Shown here in pieces: positions 16,518 to 25,026 of a stretch of 32,124 nt of DNA (position 1 is its first letter; every line of letters begins with the position of its first letter). Origin of the DNA: Peptoclostridium sp. (GTDB lineage: Bacteria; Bacillota; Clostridia; Peptostreptococcales; Peptostreptococcaceae); NCBI RefSeq assembly GCF_009881055.1, contig NZ_WXFG01000002.1, forward strand, positions 1 to 32,124. Reading direction: 5' to 3'. The notes below the pieces were generated by a model. It worked only from the letters and a program-made list of their open reading frames with translations. It was not told where the DNA came from and ran no database searches. Position numbers and translations under genes: made by a program.

Positions 16518-18410
16518 TCATATCACCTGTTTTTCTTCTTTGTCGTTTTTCTCTTTCCTGTATGTAGGCACCAGCTTTTTCATTATGAACTCTAACACGG
16601 CGGTCTCCTCTTTTTCAGAGATTGACCTTAGCACATCAAGTTCCTTTGTCAGTTTTTCCATGTCCAGCTCAAGAGGTCTTCCCACGAATATTTTCTCATG
16701 GCTTGTGTCCATTAGGCCTTCCTCAGCCATCAGGAGCTCCTCGTAGAGCTTTTCACCAGGCCTAAGGCCAGTGTACTCTATATCCATGTCTACTCCCGGC
16801 TCAAAGCCTGAAAGCTTAATAAGGTCCCTTGCAAGGTCTGCTATCCGCACAGGTTCTCCCATGTCGAGTACGAATATCTCGCCTCCCTTTGCCATGGCTC
16901 CCGCCTGTATGACAAGCTGCACGGCCTCAGGTATTGTCATGAAATACCTTATTATGTCCGGGTGGGTCACCGTAACCGGCCCGCCCTCGGCAATCTGCTT
17001 TTTGAAAAGCGGTATCACGCTGCCGTTGCTGCCAAGGACGTTGCCGAATCTTACTCCCACGAACTCCGTGGCGCTCCTTCTGCCTAGTGACTGGACTATC
17101 ATCTCGCACACGCGCTTTGAGGCGCCCATTATGTTAGTCGGGTTGACTGCCTTGTCAGTCGATATGAGTACGAATTTTTGAGCACCGTACTCGTCAGCCG
17201 CCCTGGCGACGTTGAGCGTGCCGAATATGTTGTTTTTTACTGCCTCGAGAGGGCTTTTTTCCATGAGGGGAACGTGCTTGTGGGCCGCGGCGTGGAAGAC
17301 TACATCGGGTCTGTACTCCTCGAATATGCTCCTGATCCTCTTCTCGTCCCTTACCGAGGCTATTATTGTCTCGAGATTTAGGCAGCTGCCGTACTGCCTA
17401 AGGAGCTCCTGCTGTATCTCGTAGGCGTTGTTCTCGTATACATCAAGTATAATTAGCTTGCTCGGCCCGAAGGGAGTTATCTGTCTGCAAAGCTCGGAGC
17501 CTATGGAGCCCCCGCCGCCTGTTACAAGCACTGTCTTGCCCATCAGGTAGCCCGCCATCTTTTCTATGTCCACCTTGACCTGGTCCCTTCCAAGGAGGTC
17601 TTCTATCTCTACGTCCTTTATCTGCTTTATGTCCACCTTGCCTCCGATAAGCTCGTACACTCCCGGAAGCGTCTTTAGCCTGCACCTTGTCTCCTTGCAT
17701 ATGTCTATGAGCTTGCCTCGCTCCTGCCTCGATATCGAGGGCATTGCAATCAGTATCTCGTCGACCTGCAGCCTTTTGGCTATTTCCGCTATGTCATCCC
17801 TTCCGCCGAGCACCGGAACTCCGAGCATCTTCCTGCCGTGTTTTTCCGTATCGTCATCTATTATGCCCACAGCCAGCTTGTCCATCTCGGGGTTCATGAA
17901 AAGCTCTCTTGTTACAAGGAATCCGGCCTTGCCGGCACCTACTATGAGCACCCTTGTCTTGGCGTGCCTAAAGAATATCTTGTTTTTGATACGCCTTACG
18001 GCCCTGTAAGCGAACCTGGCGCCGCCGGAGAAGAACATCAGCCCGAGGGCGTTTATCACGTAAAAACCGTTTGGCAGGTGCTGCATGTATCTGTCGAATG
18101 CCAGGTATATGACTAGCATCGCAGTTATGGACGCCGCCACCATGGCTATCATTTCCTCAATGCTGGCGTACCTCCACAGGCTCTTGTATGCGCTGAAGAG
18201 GTAGAATGTTGCTGTGACTACTGCTGTATATATTATGACGTTTGTAGGAGTGATGTATGTATAAGTGCTCGATATGTCAAAATCGAATCTTATAAAAAGC
18301 GCCGCTGCCGCTGAAATGTTTATGAGCAGCACATCCATGAAGAAAAGTATAGTCTTCCTTACGGACACCGGATTCTTGCGTATGAAAACTGATGCGCTTT
18401 CGACTGCCAA
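16518..18410 (-). CDS. Membrane-bound UDP-HexNAc 4,6-dehydratase (CapD/WbpM/PglF type)
   Basis: A full-length (630 residue) member of the long WbpM-type family. Four hydrophobic segments lie in the first 135 residues, followed by a first Rossmann motif VLIVGAGKAG (about 152-162) and the catalytic Rossmann domain with VTGGGGSIGSE near 293-305. The active-site segment NIMGASKR has Met in place of the SDR Tyr, the normal form for this family. It converts UDP-GlcNAc to the 4-keto-6-deoxy sugar used for QuiNAc, FucNAc or bacillosamine. The start is TTG at 18410: TGA occurs in frame two codons upstream and GGGGTGA precedes it. It lies 37 bases after the anchored protein gene and is the last gene of the GC-richer block. 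Confidence 0.93.
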   Translation of the reverse strand: MAVESASVFIRKNPVSVRKTILFFMDVLLINISAAAALFIRFDFDISSTYTYITPTNVIIYTAVVTATFYLFSAYKSLWRYASIEEMIAMVAASITAMLVIYLAFDRYMQHLPNGFYVINALGLMFFSGGARFAYRAVRRIKNKIFFRHAKTRVLIVGAGKAGFLVTRELFMNPEMDKLAVGIIDDDTEKHGRKMLGVPVLGGRDDIAEIAKRLQVDEILIAMPSISRQERGKLIDICKETRCRLKTLPGVYELIGGKVDIKQIKDVEIEDLLGRDQVKVDIEKMAGYLMGKTVLVTGGGGSIGSELCRQITPFGPSKLIILDVYENNAYEIQQELLRQYGSCLNLETIIASVRDEKRIRSIFEEYRPDVVFHAAAHKHVPLMEKSPLEAVKNNIFGTLNVARAADEYGAQKFVLISTDKAVNPTNIMGASKRVCEMIVQSLGRRSATEFVGVRFGNVLGSNGSVIPLFKKQIAEGGPVTVTHPDIIRYFMTIPEAVQLVIQAGAMAKGGEIFVLDMGEPVRIADLARDLIKLSGFEPGVDMDIEYTGLRPGEKLYEELLMAEEGLMDTSHEKIFVGRPLELDMEKLTKELDVLRSISEKEETAVLEFIMKKLVPTYRKEKNDKEEKQVI

Positions 18411-18447
18411 ACTCTTTCACCCCGTTTCGTTTGTTTTCATATTAAAA

Positions 18448-19080
18448 TTACATGGCCTTTGATATGTAGTATTCCATTCTTTCCCTTTTTTCAGCCTTGT
18501 ACTGGCTTCTTGCCTTGTCTACCACGTCCGTGGCGTGGCCGTTTCTTTTAAGCTCGGCTTCAAATTCGCCGGCTACAGCGTTGAATCTGGCGTCAACTGC
18601 GCTTTCGGCTCCTCTGGCGAGCCTCAGGTATTTGAGCGCTATCTGGTATTTGACTTCTTCTCTTTGTTCCTGAGGATATGAAAGGTATTCGCCCTTGGCC
18701 TGTCCCAGAAGCGAGTTTATCTGGCCATAGGACGCTCCTCTTAGCGCCTCGAGCCTGCCCTTGTATTTGGATACTATGCTCTCCTTTGAGGGTGTTGGGG
18801 CCTTCTGGCCTTCCTGCTCTGCGCCTTCAGTTGCACTGTCTAGGTTCGGCTCGTTTTCTGCCGATTGCTTTTTTACTTCCTCTTCTATTGCCTTGTCCAT
18901 TTCATTGCCTATCTGCTCCTGCAGCTGCTCTATCTGCTTGTCCTCTTCAGGGCTCTGGCTGACTATGCTGGCACCCGCGTAGCGCATGAATTTGACCGCC
19001 GGTGCATCGCTAAACGCCATGAAGAGTGCGCCAACAACGAACAATACTGCGGTTGCCTTTGCTATAGTTCCCTTTTTCAA
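18448..19080 (-). CDS. Membrane-anchored protein of unknown function (210 aa)
   Basis: I do not recognise this family. The N-terminus MKKGTIAKATAVLFVVGALFM is a signal-anchor or signal peptide without a clear cleavage site or lipobox. Residues about 43-95 are acidic and glutamine/glutamate-rich (likely coiled or disordered), and residues about 100-210 are helical and charged, rich in Arg, Lys and Glu. It is therefore probably an extracytoplasmic protein tethered at the membrane. The start is TTG with GGGGG about 8 bases upstream. A strong terminator lies only about 24 bases upstream of the start, so expression depends on read-through. Its place between SLH genes and the dehydratase hints at a role in surface assembly, but no function can be assigned. 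Confidence 0.75.
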   Translation of the reverse strand: MKKGTIAKATAVLFVVGALFMAFSDAPAVKFMRYAGASIVSQSPEEDKQIEQLQEQIGNEMDKAIEEEVKKQSAENEPNLDSATEGAEQEGQKAPTPSKESIVSKYKGRLEALRGASYGQINSLLGQAKGEYLSYPQEQREEVKYQIALKYLRLARGAESAVDARFNAVAGEFEAELKRNGHATDVVDKARSQYKAEKRERMEYYISKAM

Positions 19081-19103
19081 GTGCCTTTCCCCCTTTTTTT
19101 GTC

Positions 19104-19133
19104 CAAAAAAAGCCCGGCGGCTAAGCCGGGCTT
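19104..19133 (-). terminator. Strong intrinsic terminator after the 812-residue SLH gene
   Basis: Arms 19110-19118 and 19125-19133 (AAGCCCGGC / GCCGGGCTT) pair perfectly around a six-base loop. On the minus strand the GC-rich stem is followed by seven T residues. It begins 9 bases past the SLH gene stop codon and ends about 24 bases before the next start, which leaves no room for a separate promoter between them. It therefore acts as an intra-operon attenuating terminator. Confidence 0.92.
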
Positions 19134-19141
19134 ACTTTACT

Positions 19142-21580
19142 TTATTTGTTGAACAGCCTGTATACCACAGTAGCTGATTCAGCCCTAGTTGTTAATTTTT
19201 CCGGATTGAATTTTCCGTTTGTGTCGCCTTTCATGAGCTCTGCAGCAACTGCACCTTCAACGCCCTTGCTTGCCCATGCCGGTATTTTGTGTGAGTCTGC
19301 AAACTGCGTAAGATTAACGCTGCCCGCCTTGCCTGCAACAGCTCTTGAGAGCATTGCAGCCATTTCGGCTCTTGTTATTTCGCCGTCTGGCTTGAATGTT
19401 CCATCAGCGTAGCCGTTGATTATGCCGCTGTTCTTGGCTGTCTGTACGTAGTCTGCAGCCCAGTGGCCGTCAAGATCGCCAAAGCCGCCTTCGTAGCTCT
19501 CCGTGTCAAGCTCCATCGCCGTAACTACAAGCTTTGCGAATTCGGCTCTAGTAACGCTGTTTTCAGGCTTGAATGTGCCGTCAGCGTAGCCTCTTACAAC
19601 GTCCTTACTCGCCATTGAGCCTATGCTCTTTTTAGCCCAGTGAGAAAGCGCATCAGGTATTTCAACTGTTCTTTCCACTACGGCGTAGCTGCTGAAATGC
19701 TTAAGCTTTGCCGAAAGCTTGCTGTTTTTTATCTTGCCGCCCACTACGTCAAAGCTGCCGTCGTCCTTAACATGCACGAGCACTGTCTTGTCAGGATCTA
19801 CCGAAAGCTCCTTCACGTCTATTTCTACTCTAACACTGCTCTTGAAGTTTGAGTCCGCCTTTAGCTTCTCTCCTTGCTGAGTCGTTTTGTAGAGTTCAAA
19901 GCTTACCACCTTGGCCACGCTTATTTTTTCCACAGCGCCGTTTGTCTTGTCCTGCATTTTCTTTTGCACTTCGCTGAATTCGTTTACAGTCTTGATTTCA
20001 AGCGTTATGCCTGTAGTCGCTTCGCCCTGTGATATTATGTTGGCAAGTGGCAGGTTGACCTGCACGTCGCCCATCTTAACTACCACTTCAGTGTTGGCGC
20101 CTTCTACCTTTTTGAGGGCCTCTACCGGTATGCTAAGCTGCACATTGTCCTGCTTGATATCGCCGATATCTATCACTATCTGGCCTACCTTCTGCTGGCC
20201 TTCCTCTACCTTTGCGTCTTTAAGAGCCGCTATAAGGTTTTCAACCTGCTTGTTTAGCTCGCCTGCGTCTACGCTCACAGTAGCGTTGTTGCCGGCAGTC
20301 TCTACCTTAACAGCATCCTTTGATATTTCTGTTGATACCTCAACCTTGTCTCCATTGGCGTTGGTGTCTGTTCCGCCAGTTCCCGGCTCTTCGGTGACTC
20401 CGCCACCGCCACCGCCTCCGCCGCCGCCTCCGGCAGTTTCAGCGTTAGTCTTTACAGTGAGCTCGCTGCTGAAGCCTGATATATTGCCCTTTGTATCTTC
20501 AGCCTTTATCTTATATATGTATGTTTTGTTTGCTTCAAGTCCTGTGTCTGTCCACGTGCTTGATGTAGTTTCTTCAACCTTGTCACCGTCTCTGTACACG
20601 TGGTACTTTGCTATTCCCGACTCATCCTGAGCTGAAAGATTAAGCTTAACAGTCGATGTCGTCTTGGAAGCGAGCGTCACCGTTACGTTTGTCGGAGCCG
20701 TTTTGTCTTCCTCGACAGGCGGATCAACTGGTATGTCTCCTTCAAGCAGTCCCAGCTTGTCTGCTATTGTAAGTACTTCGACCAATGATATGTTTTCAGG
20801 ATCGGCTATGTAGCTGTTTATCTTCTGAGATATTATGCTCAGGAATACTCCTATAGCCTCTTCATGGTCTGAATCCAGCTCCATGGCCTTGCCCTTGTCT
20901 ATTGCAAGCTCTGCAAGCGCATCATTTGCATTGTCTATGTAGTCCTCTGGGAGGAACAGTTCCAGGCCTCCATCTCCGTCAGCCCTTACGCATGTGTCGC
21001 CATCAGTGTACACTAGCTTTGCCATCTCTAGCAGCACTCTGGCCTTGTCTTTTAGCGTCTCTCCATAGTTTGAGAAGTCGTAGTCCACTACTTCTGCAGG
21101 AAGAGACTCCATTATGTATTCGTATACGGCAAGCACCTCTTGCTTGGCCGATTCGATTTCAATGTCAGTATCTGCCGCTTTGACCTTTTCTATTATTTCA
21201 TTGAGGCTGGTGCCGTCTTCGGCATAGTCGCCATAGACGACGTCTGTAATGGCAGCAAGCACTTTCTCGATGCCCTCGTAGCTTGTCCAGTCTCCATCAT
21301 CGTCCAAATCTATGAATCCGTTTTCTTCCAATTCATCGAGAGCTCCCTGGTCAAGCTGGTCTAGAGCAGCTTCGATTTCCACGCTATAGTCGTAGTCATC
21401 TGAAACCATACCCGCAAGTATGTAGAGCATGTTATCCATGTCATCATCTTTAAGGTTGTCAAGCTTGTCCTTGAGCAGGTTCAGCTGTGGAGAATAATCT
21501 GCCGCATAAGCGCCCGAATATGCCGGAAGATAAGCAAAACTCATGGCGATTATGAGTAAAAATGCAACTAGCTTTCTCAT
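19142..21580 (-). CDS. S-layer-type surface protein with fibronectin-III domain and three C-terminal SLH repeats
   Basis: An 812-residue exported protein. Signal peptide to about residue 26 (AYA before ADYS). Residues 30-285 are acidic and helical. One fibronectin type III domain lies at about 290-380, followed by an 11-glycine hinge (near 385-397) and a beta-rich domain (about 410-640) ending in HFSSYAVVER, the type of domain that often precedes SLH repeats. SLH repeats start at about 643, 700 and 760, with TRAE in all three; these bind the pyruvylated secondary wall polymer. The gene follows the 351-residue SLH gene after 71 bases with GGGGG before the ATG. A strong terminator directly follows, fitting a highly expressed structural protein. 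Which surface layer it forms is not known. Confidence 0.92.
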   Translation of the reverse strand: MRKLVAFLLIIAMSFAYLPAYSGAYAADYSPQLNLLKDKLDNLKDDDMDNMLYILAGMVSDDYDYSVEIEAALDQLDQGALDELEENGFIDLDDDGDWTSYEGIEKVLAAITDVVYGDYAEDGTSLNEIIEKVKAADTDIEIESAKQEVLAVYEYIMESLPAEVVDYDFSNYGETLKDKARVLLEMAKLVYTDGDTCVRADGDGGLELFLPEDYIDNANDALAELAIDKGKAMELDSDHEEAIGVFLSIISQKINSYIADPENISLVEVLTIADKLGLLEGDIPVDPPVEEDKTAPTNVTVTLASKTTSTVKLNLSAQDESGIAKYHVYRDGDKVEETTSSTWTDTGLEANKTYIYKIKAEDTKGNISGFSSELTVKTNAETAGGGGGGGGGGGVTEEPGTGGTDTNANGDKVEVSTEISKDAVKVETAGNNATVSVDAGELNKQVENLIAALKDAKVEEGQQKVGQIVIDIGDIKQDNVQLSIPVEALKKVEGANTEVVVKMGDVQVNLPLANIISQGEATTGITLEIKTVNEFSEVQKKMQDKTNGAVEKISVAKVVSFELYKTTQQGEKLKADSNFKSSVRVEIDVKELSVDPDKTVLVHVKDDGSFDVVGGKIKNSKLSAKLKHFSSYAVVERTVEIPDALSHWAKKSIGSMASKDVVRGYADGTFKPENSVTRAEFAKLVVTAMELDTESYEGGFGDLDGHWAADYVQTAKNSGIINGYADGTFKPDGEITRAEMAAMLSRAVAGKAGSVNLTQFADSHKIPAWASKGVEGAVAAELMKGDTNGKFNPEKLTTRAESATVVYRLFNK

Positions 21581-21651
21581 AATTAATCTTTCCCCCTTAG
21601 TATATTTTTGTTTTGTATAGAATTTAATTATTCCATAGAGGTTGCAGGCAT

Positions 21652-22707
21652 CTAATTGATGTCTAGCACTCTCTTAATTACCTCTGCCGCTTCAGCTCTT
21701 GTGGCCATTGCCTTTGGTGCTATGTGGCTCTCGCTCTGGCCTTTTATTATTCCCTTGGCTAGCGCCTTTCCCATTGAGTCCTTTGCCCAATCCGAAACAC
21801 TGGCGCTGTCCTGGTATGACGACATGTCATATGCAGACTGCAGCTGCTTGTTCTTGTATTCAAGCGCGCCCACTATTATCTTGACCATCTGCTCTCGCGT
21901 CACGTTCTCGTTTGGCGCGAAGCTGCTCTGGCTGATGCCGTTTATTATACCGGCTGATTTGGCCGATGCTACCACGCTGTAGAACCAGTCTGACTGGCTT
22001 ACATCCTCGAATGTAACGGCTTTTGTTCCATCTATTCCAAGTGCCCTTACTATCAATGCGGTGAATTCGGCTCTAGTTATGCTGCCATTGGGATTGAAGT
22101 TTTCCTCTGACTGGCCCTTTATTATGCCCTTGCCGTAAAGCTCCAGTATAGTATCCTTGGCCCAGTGTCCGTGTATGTCCTTGAAGCCAAGGTTTTGCTG
22201 CGCAGTTGTCTTTTCCTGCTCTGCCGGGGTCTGTACAGTCGTTCCTGCAGTACCTCCAGCGCCGCCACCTCCGCCGCCTGCTTGCTCCTCAACGCCATCG
22301 TACTTCTTTGCTATTTCCTTTATTTCCTCTGACGTGAAGTCGTTGGCTTCAACCGCGTCAAGCAACGCGTCTATCTCACCCTTGTTCATGTCTTCCAGCA
22401 CATCCAGCTTTGAGAGCACCTTGTCTAGCGTGTAGCCTGCATTAGTAATCTGCTGCTTTGTGCCCGAATCGGTAGCTATCTTGAGCGCTTTTTTGAGGCC
22501 CTCCACGTCAGGATTCTCCCTGTCCATGTACTCCTTGAATATTTCCATGCCTAGCTCTTTTTTCGTCGGATCTTCTATCTCGGCCACCTTCTTTAGCATG
22601 TAGCTAAAGTCTAGGTCTTCTGCCGCAAATGCTCCTGAAACCGGCGTTCCGAGCAGCAGCGCGGATATTAGGGCTGCTGATACTATTTTGTTCTTTAGTA
22701 GGTTCAT
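21652..22707 (-). CDS. SLH-domain surface protein (351 aa)
   Basis: An exported protein with a signal peptide (cleavage after AFA at about residue 28), a helical acidic region (about 30-140), a glycine-rich hinge (GGGGGGAGG near 144-152), then three SLH repeats starting at about 175, 233 and 298. The conserved motif is TRAE in repeats 1 and 3 and TREQ in repeat 2. It begins only 10 bases after the phosphatase gene stops, with AGGAGTGG upstream, so it belongs to the kinase/phosphatase transcript. The short helical part suggests an adaptor or wall-polymer-binding accessory protein rather than the main S-layer subunit. It shares layout with the next gene (acidic helical part, glycine hinge, SLH). 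Confidence 0.92.
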   Translation of the reverse strand: MNLLKNKIVSAALISALLLGTPVSGAFAAEDLDFSYMLKKVAEIEDPTKKELGMEIFKEYMDRENPDVEGLKKALKIATDSGTKQQITNAGYTLDKVLSKLDVLEDMNKGEIDALLDAVEANDFTSEEIKEIAKKYDGVEEQAGGGGGGAGGTAGTTVQTPAEQEKTTAQQNLGFKDIHGHWAKDTILELYGKGIIKGQSEENFNPNGSITRAEFTALIVRALGIDGTKAVTFEDVSQSDWFYSVVASAKSAGIINGISQSSFAPNENVTREQMVKIIVGALEYKNKQLQSAYDMSSYQDSASVSDWAKDSMGKALAKGIIKGQSESHIAPKAMATRAEAAEVIKRVLDIN

Positions 22708-22717
22708 TTTTCCACTC

Positions 22718-23518
22718 CTAACGCTTTTTTATAATATTCTTTATAACTTCAGCCAGCCCCATCTTTTTTCCGTTCGTTGGCAGCCGCCTTACTTTAAAAA
22801 TCTCTATGTCCTTGTTTTCCAGAAGCCTTTGCGGGTTTTCATGGAATATCGAATCCGCCATATCCCTACCCAGCAGCTCAATTGCCTCCAGGTATGCAGC
22901 CTTGATTCTGGGCGCTCTTACGTCGCTCCTGTGCGAGTCTGTAGCCACGAAGTGGACCATGCAGCTTGCAAGAAGCTCGCGTGCTGTCCTGGATGTCTCA
23001 TCCTTGCCGGCTTTTTCGATGTTTCTTGCGTTGACCTGTATGAGGTAGCCGGCTTCTATGAGCTCCTCTACCATTTCGGGTCTTTCTCTTACCTGCGAGT
23101 ATCTTTCGACGTGAGCTATTATAGGCACATATCCTCGCAGCCTGAACTCATAGGCTATGCCGCCCATGTCGCTTGGAAGCTGATCAGGCCTAAATTCTAT
23201 GAGCACGTATTTGCTGTCTGCGAGCGGGTAGAAGTCGAGCTCGTCAATTCTGCCCATCAGATCGCTGCTGTAGTAAAGCTCGTTTCCAACGAGTACCCTA
23301 AGGTCTATCCCCTGCCTTCCCAGCTCCTCGTTGAAGCTCCTTGCCGCAGCCTTAAGGGCTTCTCCCTTTACGTAGTCGACCTCCATGTGGTAGTGGGCCG
23401 TATTTATCATCGTATCTATGCCCTCTGACACTGCTATTCTCGCCATCTCGAGCGACTCTTCAAGGCTTCTTGAGCCGTCGTCGATGCCATGGAGTATGTG
23501 GCTGTGTATATCAATCAT
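22718..23518 (-). CDS. cpsB: PHP-family protein tyrosine phosphatase (CpsB/Wzb type)
   Basis: A 266-residue metal-dependent phosphatase of the CpsB/YwqE class. MIDIHSHILHGIDDGS gives the first metal ligands (His5, His7), with further His in IAHVERY (about 135) and in VATDSHR (about 198-204). It removes phosphate from the tyrosine cluster of the adjacent kinase and so controls polymer length or output. Its ATG overlaps the kinase stop by 8 bases, which couples translation of the two opposing enzymes. The C-terminus is very basic (IKNIIKKR). Confidence 0.92.
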   Translation of the reverse strand: MIDIHSHILHGIDDGSRSLEESLEMARIAVSEGIDTMINTAHYHMEVDYVKGEALKAAARSFNEELGRQGIDLRVLVGNELYYSSDLMGRIDELDFYPLADSKYVLIEFRPDQLPSDMGGIAYEFRLRGYVPIIAHVERYSQVRERPEMVEELIEAGYLIQVNARNIEKAGKDETSRTARELLASCMVHFVATDSHRSDVRAPRIKAAYLEAIELLGRDMADSIFHENPQRLLENKDIEIFKVRRLPTNGKKMGLAEVIKNIIKKR

Positions 23519-24266
23519 TGCCCGAAGCTACCTTCATCTGCTTTGTTCTGCCTGATGAGCCCAGTCTTGATTTTTTGCCATCAGTTGCGGCTTCGTCAGA
23601 GTAGTAGTTGTAGTAGTAGGCGTAGTATGAGCTTCTCTTTTCGATGTTCATCTTGTTGAGCACTACTCCTATTATGTTGGCTCCCGACTTTTCAAGGGCC
23701 TGCTTAGCGCTCTTGGCAAGCTCCACTTCAACGCCGCCTGAATGGCATACTAAAATGGCTCCGTCAGCCATTGACGAGAGTATTACCGCATCTGTTACTA
23801 CTGCTATAGGAGGCGCATCTATGAATATGTAGTCGTAGTCATTTCTAATCTGCTCTATTAGCTTTCCCATACTTTTTGAAGATAGCATTTCCGAAGGGTT
23901 TGAAGGTATCTGTCCCGCCGTTATTATTTCTAGGTTTTCTATGCCTGTCTTTTTGAGATAACCCTTGTAGGAGTCGCTGTTGAGGAGTATGTCTGTAATT
24001 CCTCCGACGTTTGTTATTCCGAATGCCTTGTGCAGTCTTGGTCTTCTAAGGTCGCAGTCTATTATCACTGTTTTCTTGCCCAGGTCAGCCATCGTTATTG
24101 CTATGTTGGATACTGTCGTGGTCTTGCCCTCACCTTGCTTTGAGCTTGTCACTAGTATTGTCTTTATGTTCTTGTCTACGTTGGCAAACTGTATGTTAGT
24201 CCTTATGCCCCTGTAAGCTTCCGAAACAGGAGACTTCGGCTTGTTTAGTACTATCAGCTCTTTCAT
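23511..24266 (-). CDS. cpsD: BY-kinase, cytoplasmic tyrosine autokinase (CpsD/CapB/YwqD type)
   Basis: A 251-residue bacterial tyrosine kinase. Walker A lies at 41-50 (Lys48), Walker A' at 67-76 (VIIDCDLRRP) and Walker B at 146-150 (IFIDAPP). The tyrosine cluster YYAYYYNYY (214-222) has seven Tyr. Unusually, a further 29-residue basic/serine tail follows it, whereas clusters in this family usually lie at the extreme C-terminus. The kinase needs the Wzz-like membrane partner for activation; that gene lies 9 bases upstream. Cycles of phosphorylation and dephosphorylation control polymer assembly. GGAGGAAG lies just before the ATG. Confidence 0.94.
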   Translation of the reverse strand: MKELIVLNKPKSPVSEAYRGIRTNIQFANVDKNIKTILVTSSKQGEGKTTTVSNIAITMADLGKKTVIIDCDLRRPRLHKAFGITNVGGITDILLNSDSYKGYLKKTGIENLEIITAGQIPSNPSEMLSSKSMGKLIEQIRNDYDYIFIDAPPIAVVTDAVILSSMADGAILVCHSGGVEVELAKSAKQALEKSGANIIGVVLNKMNIEKRSSYYAYYYNYYSDEAATDGKKSRLGSSGRTKQMKVASGND

Positions 24267-24275
24267 CGCTTCCTC

Positions 24276-24959
24276 CTAGTTTTCTATCTGGTCGAATATT
24301 GGTATCATGCCTACCACCTGAACGTCCAGGTGCTTTTCGATGTCCTCGGGCGTTTTTATCGTGTTGTCCAGATATTCGCGAAGGAACGCTATGAAAACTC
24401 CCGCCATTATGCCCAGCACTCCGGCTATGGCTATGTTGAGTAACTTGTTGGGCTTGATTGGCTCTTTAGGCACTTCAGCCCTGTCTATTATCTGCACGTT
24501 GTCAATCTTCATTATCCTTGAGACCTCGCCCATGAATATGCCGGCTGTAGTATTGGCTATGCTTGAAGCCAGCTTTGGACTAGTATCAGAGACTGTTATT
24601 TTCATTATCTCCGTTTCCTTCACAGGAGTTATTGTTATTTTCTCCGAGAGCAGCCCTGAGTCCATGTCAAGCCCCAGCTCCTTGATTACGCTGTTGAGCA
24701 CTACATTCGACTTGGCTATCTCGCCGTATGTAGTCACAAGCTGCCTGCTGAGCATTATGTCCTGGGTTTCAACAGTTCTGCTTGTGTCCTCCTTGGCCTT
24801 GTTGACCATGAGCGTAGTGCTTGTCTCATACACCGGAGCGAGCACAAAAAAGCTGACTGCCGCGCTGACAGTCACTGCAAGTATTGTTATAAGAGCTATC
24901 ATGCCCATGTGCTTTTTGACTATTTCAAAATATTCTCTTAAATCGATTGTTTCTTCCAC
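24276..24959 (-). CDS. Wzz/CpsC-type polysaccharide co-polymerase
   Basis: A 227-residue membrane protein with two transmembrane helices (about 17-38 and 173-193) around an extracellular segment. The proline-rich stretch KEPIKPNKL before the second helix and the C-terminal ...YLDNTIKTPEDIEKHLDVQV are typical Wnz/CpsC features; the tail activates the tyrosine kinase. It sets chain length and docks the kinase at the polymerase. The start codon is GTG at 24959 with GGGAG about 9 bases upstream. It is the first gene of the operon, about 67 bases downstream of the predicted transcription start. Confidence 0.92.
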   Translation of the reverse strand: MEETIDLREYFEIVKKHMGMIALITILAVTVSAAVSFFVLAPVYETSTTLMVNKAKEDTSRTVETQDIMLSRQLVTTYGEIAKSNVVLNSVIKELGLDMDSGLLSEKITITPVKETEIMKITVSDTSPKLASSIANTTAGIFMGEVSRIMKIDNVQIIDRAEVPKEPIKPNKLLNIAIAGVLGIMAGVFIAFLREYLDNTIKTPEDIEKHLDVQVVGMIPIFDQIEN

Positions 24960-25026
24960 TTGTCCTGACTCCCTTTCTAATTGCGTCTGAATATAATCTG
25001 CATATGATGTTTATTTATTCCTTATC

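Noticed and set aside
19911..20630. Long plus-strand open frame (239 codons) inside the SLH gene
   Set aside because: Antisense to a clear SLH/fibronectin-III gene; composition is Ser/Thr/Pro-rich as expected from a shadow frame, with no domain.
21581..21651. Separate promoter (TATACT) for the 812-residue SLH gene
   Set aside because: The -35 match is poor and the -10 is so close to the start that the ribosome binding site would sit at the transcript end.
24340..24990. Plus-strand open frame of 216 codons opposite the co-polymerase gene
   Set aside because: Mirror frame of a recognised gene; no ribosome binding site or family features.
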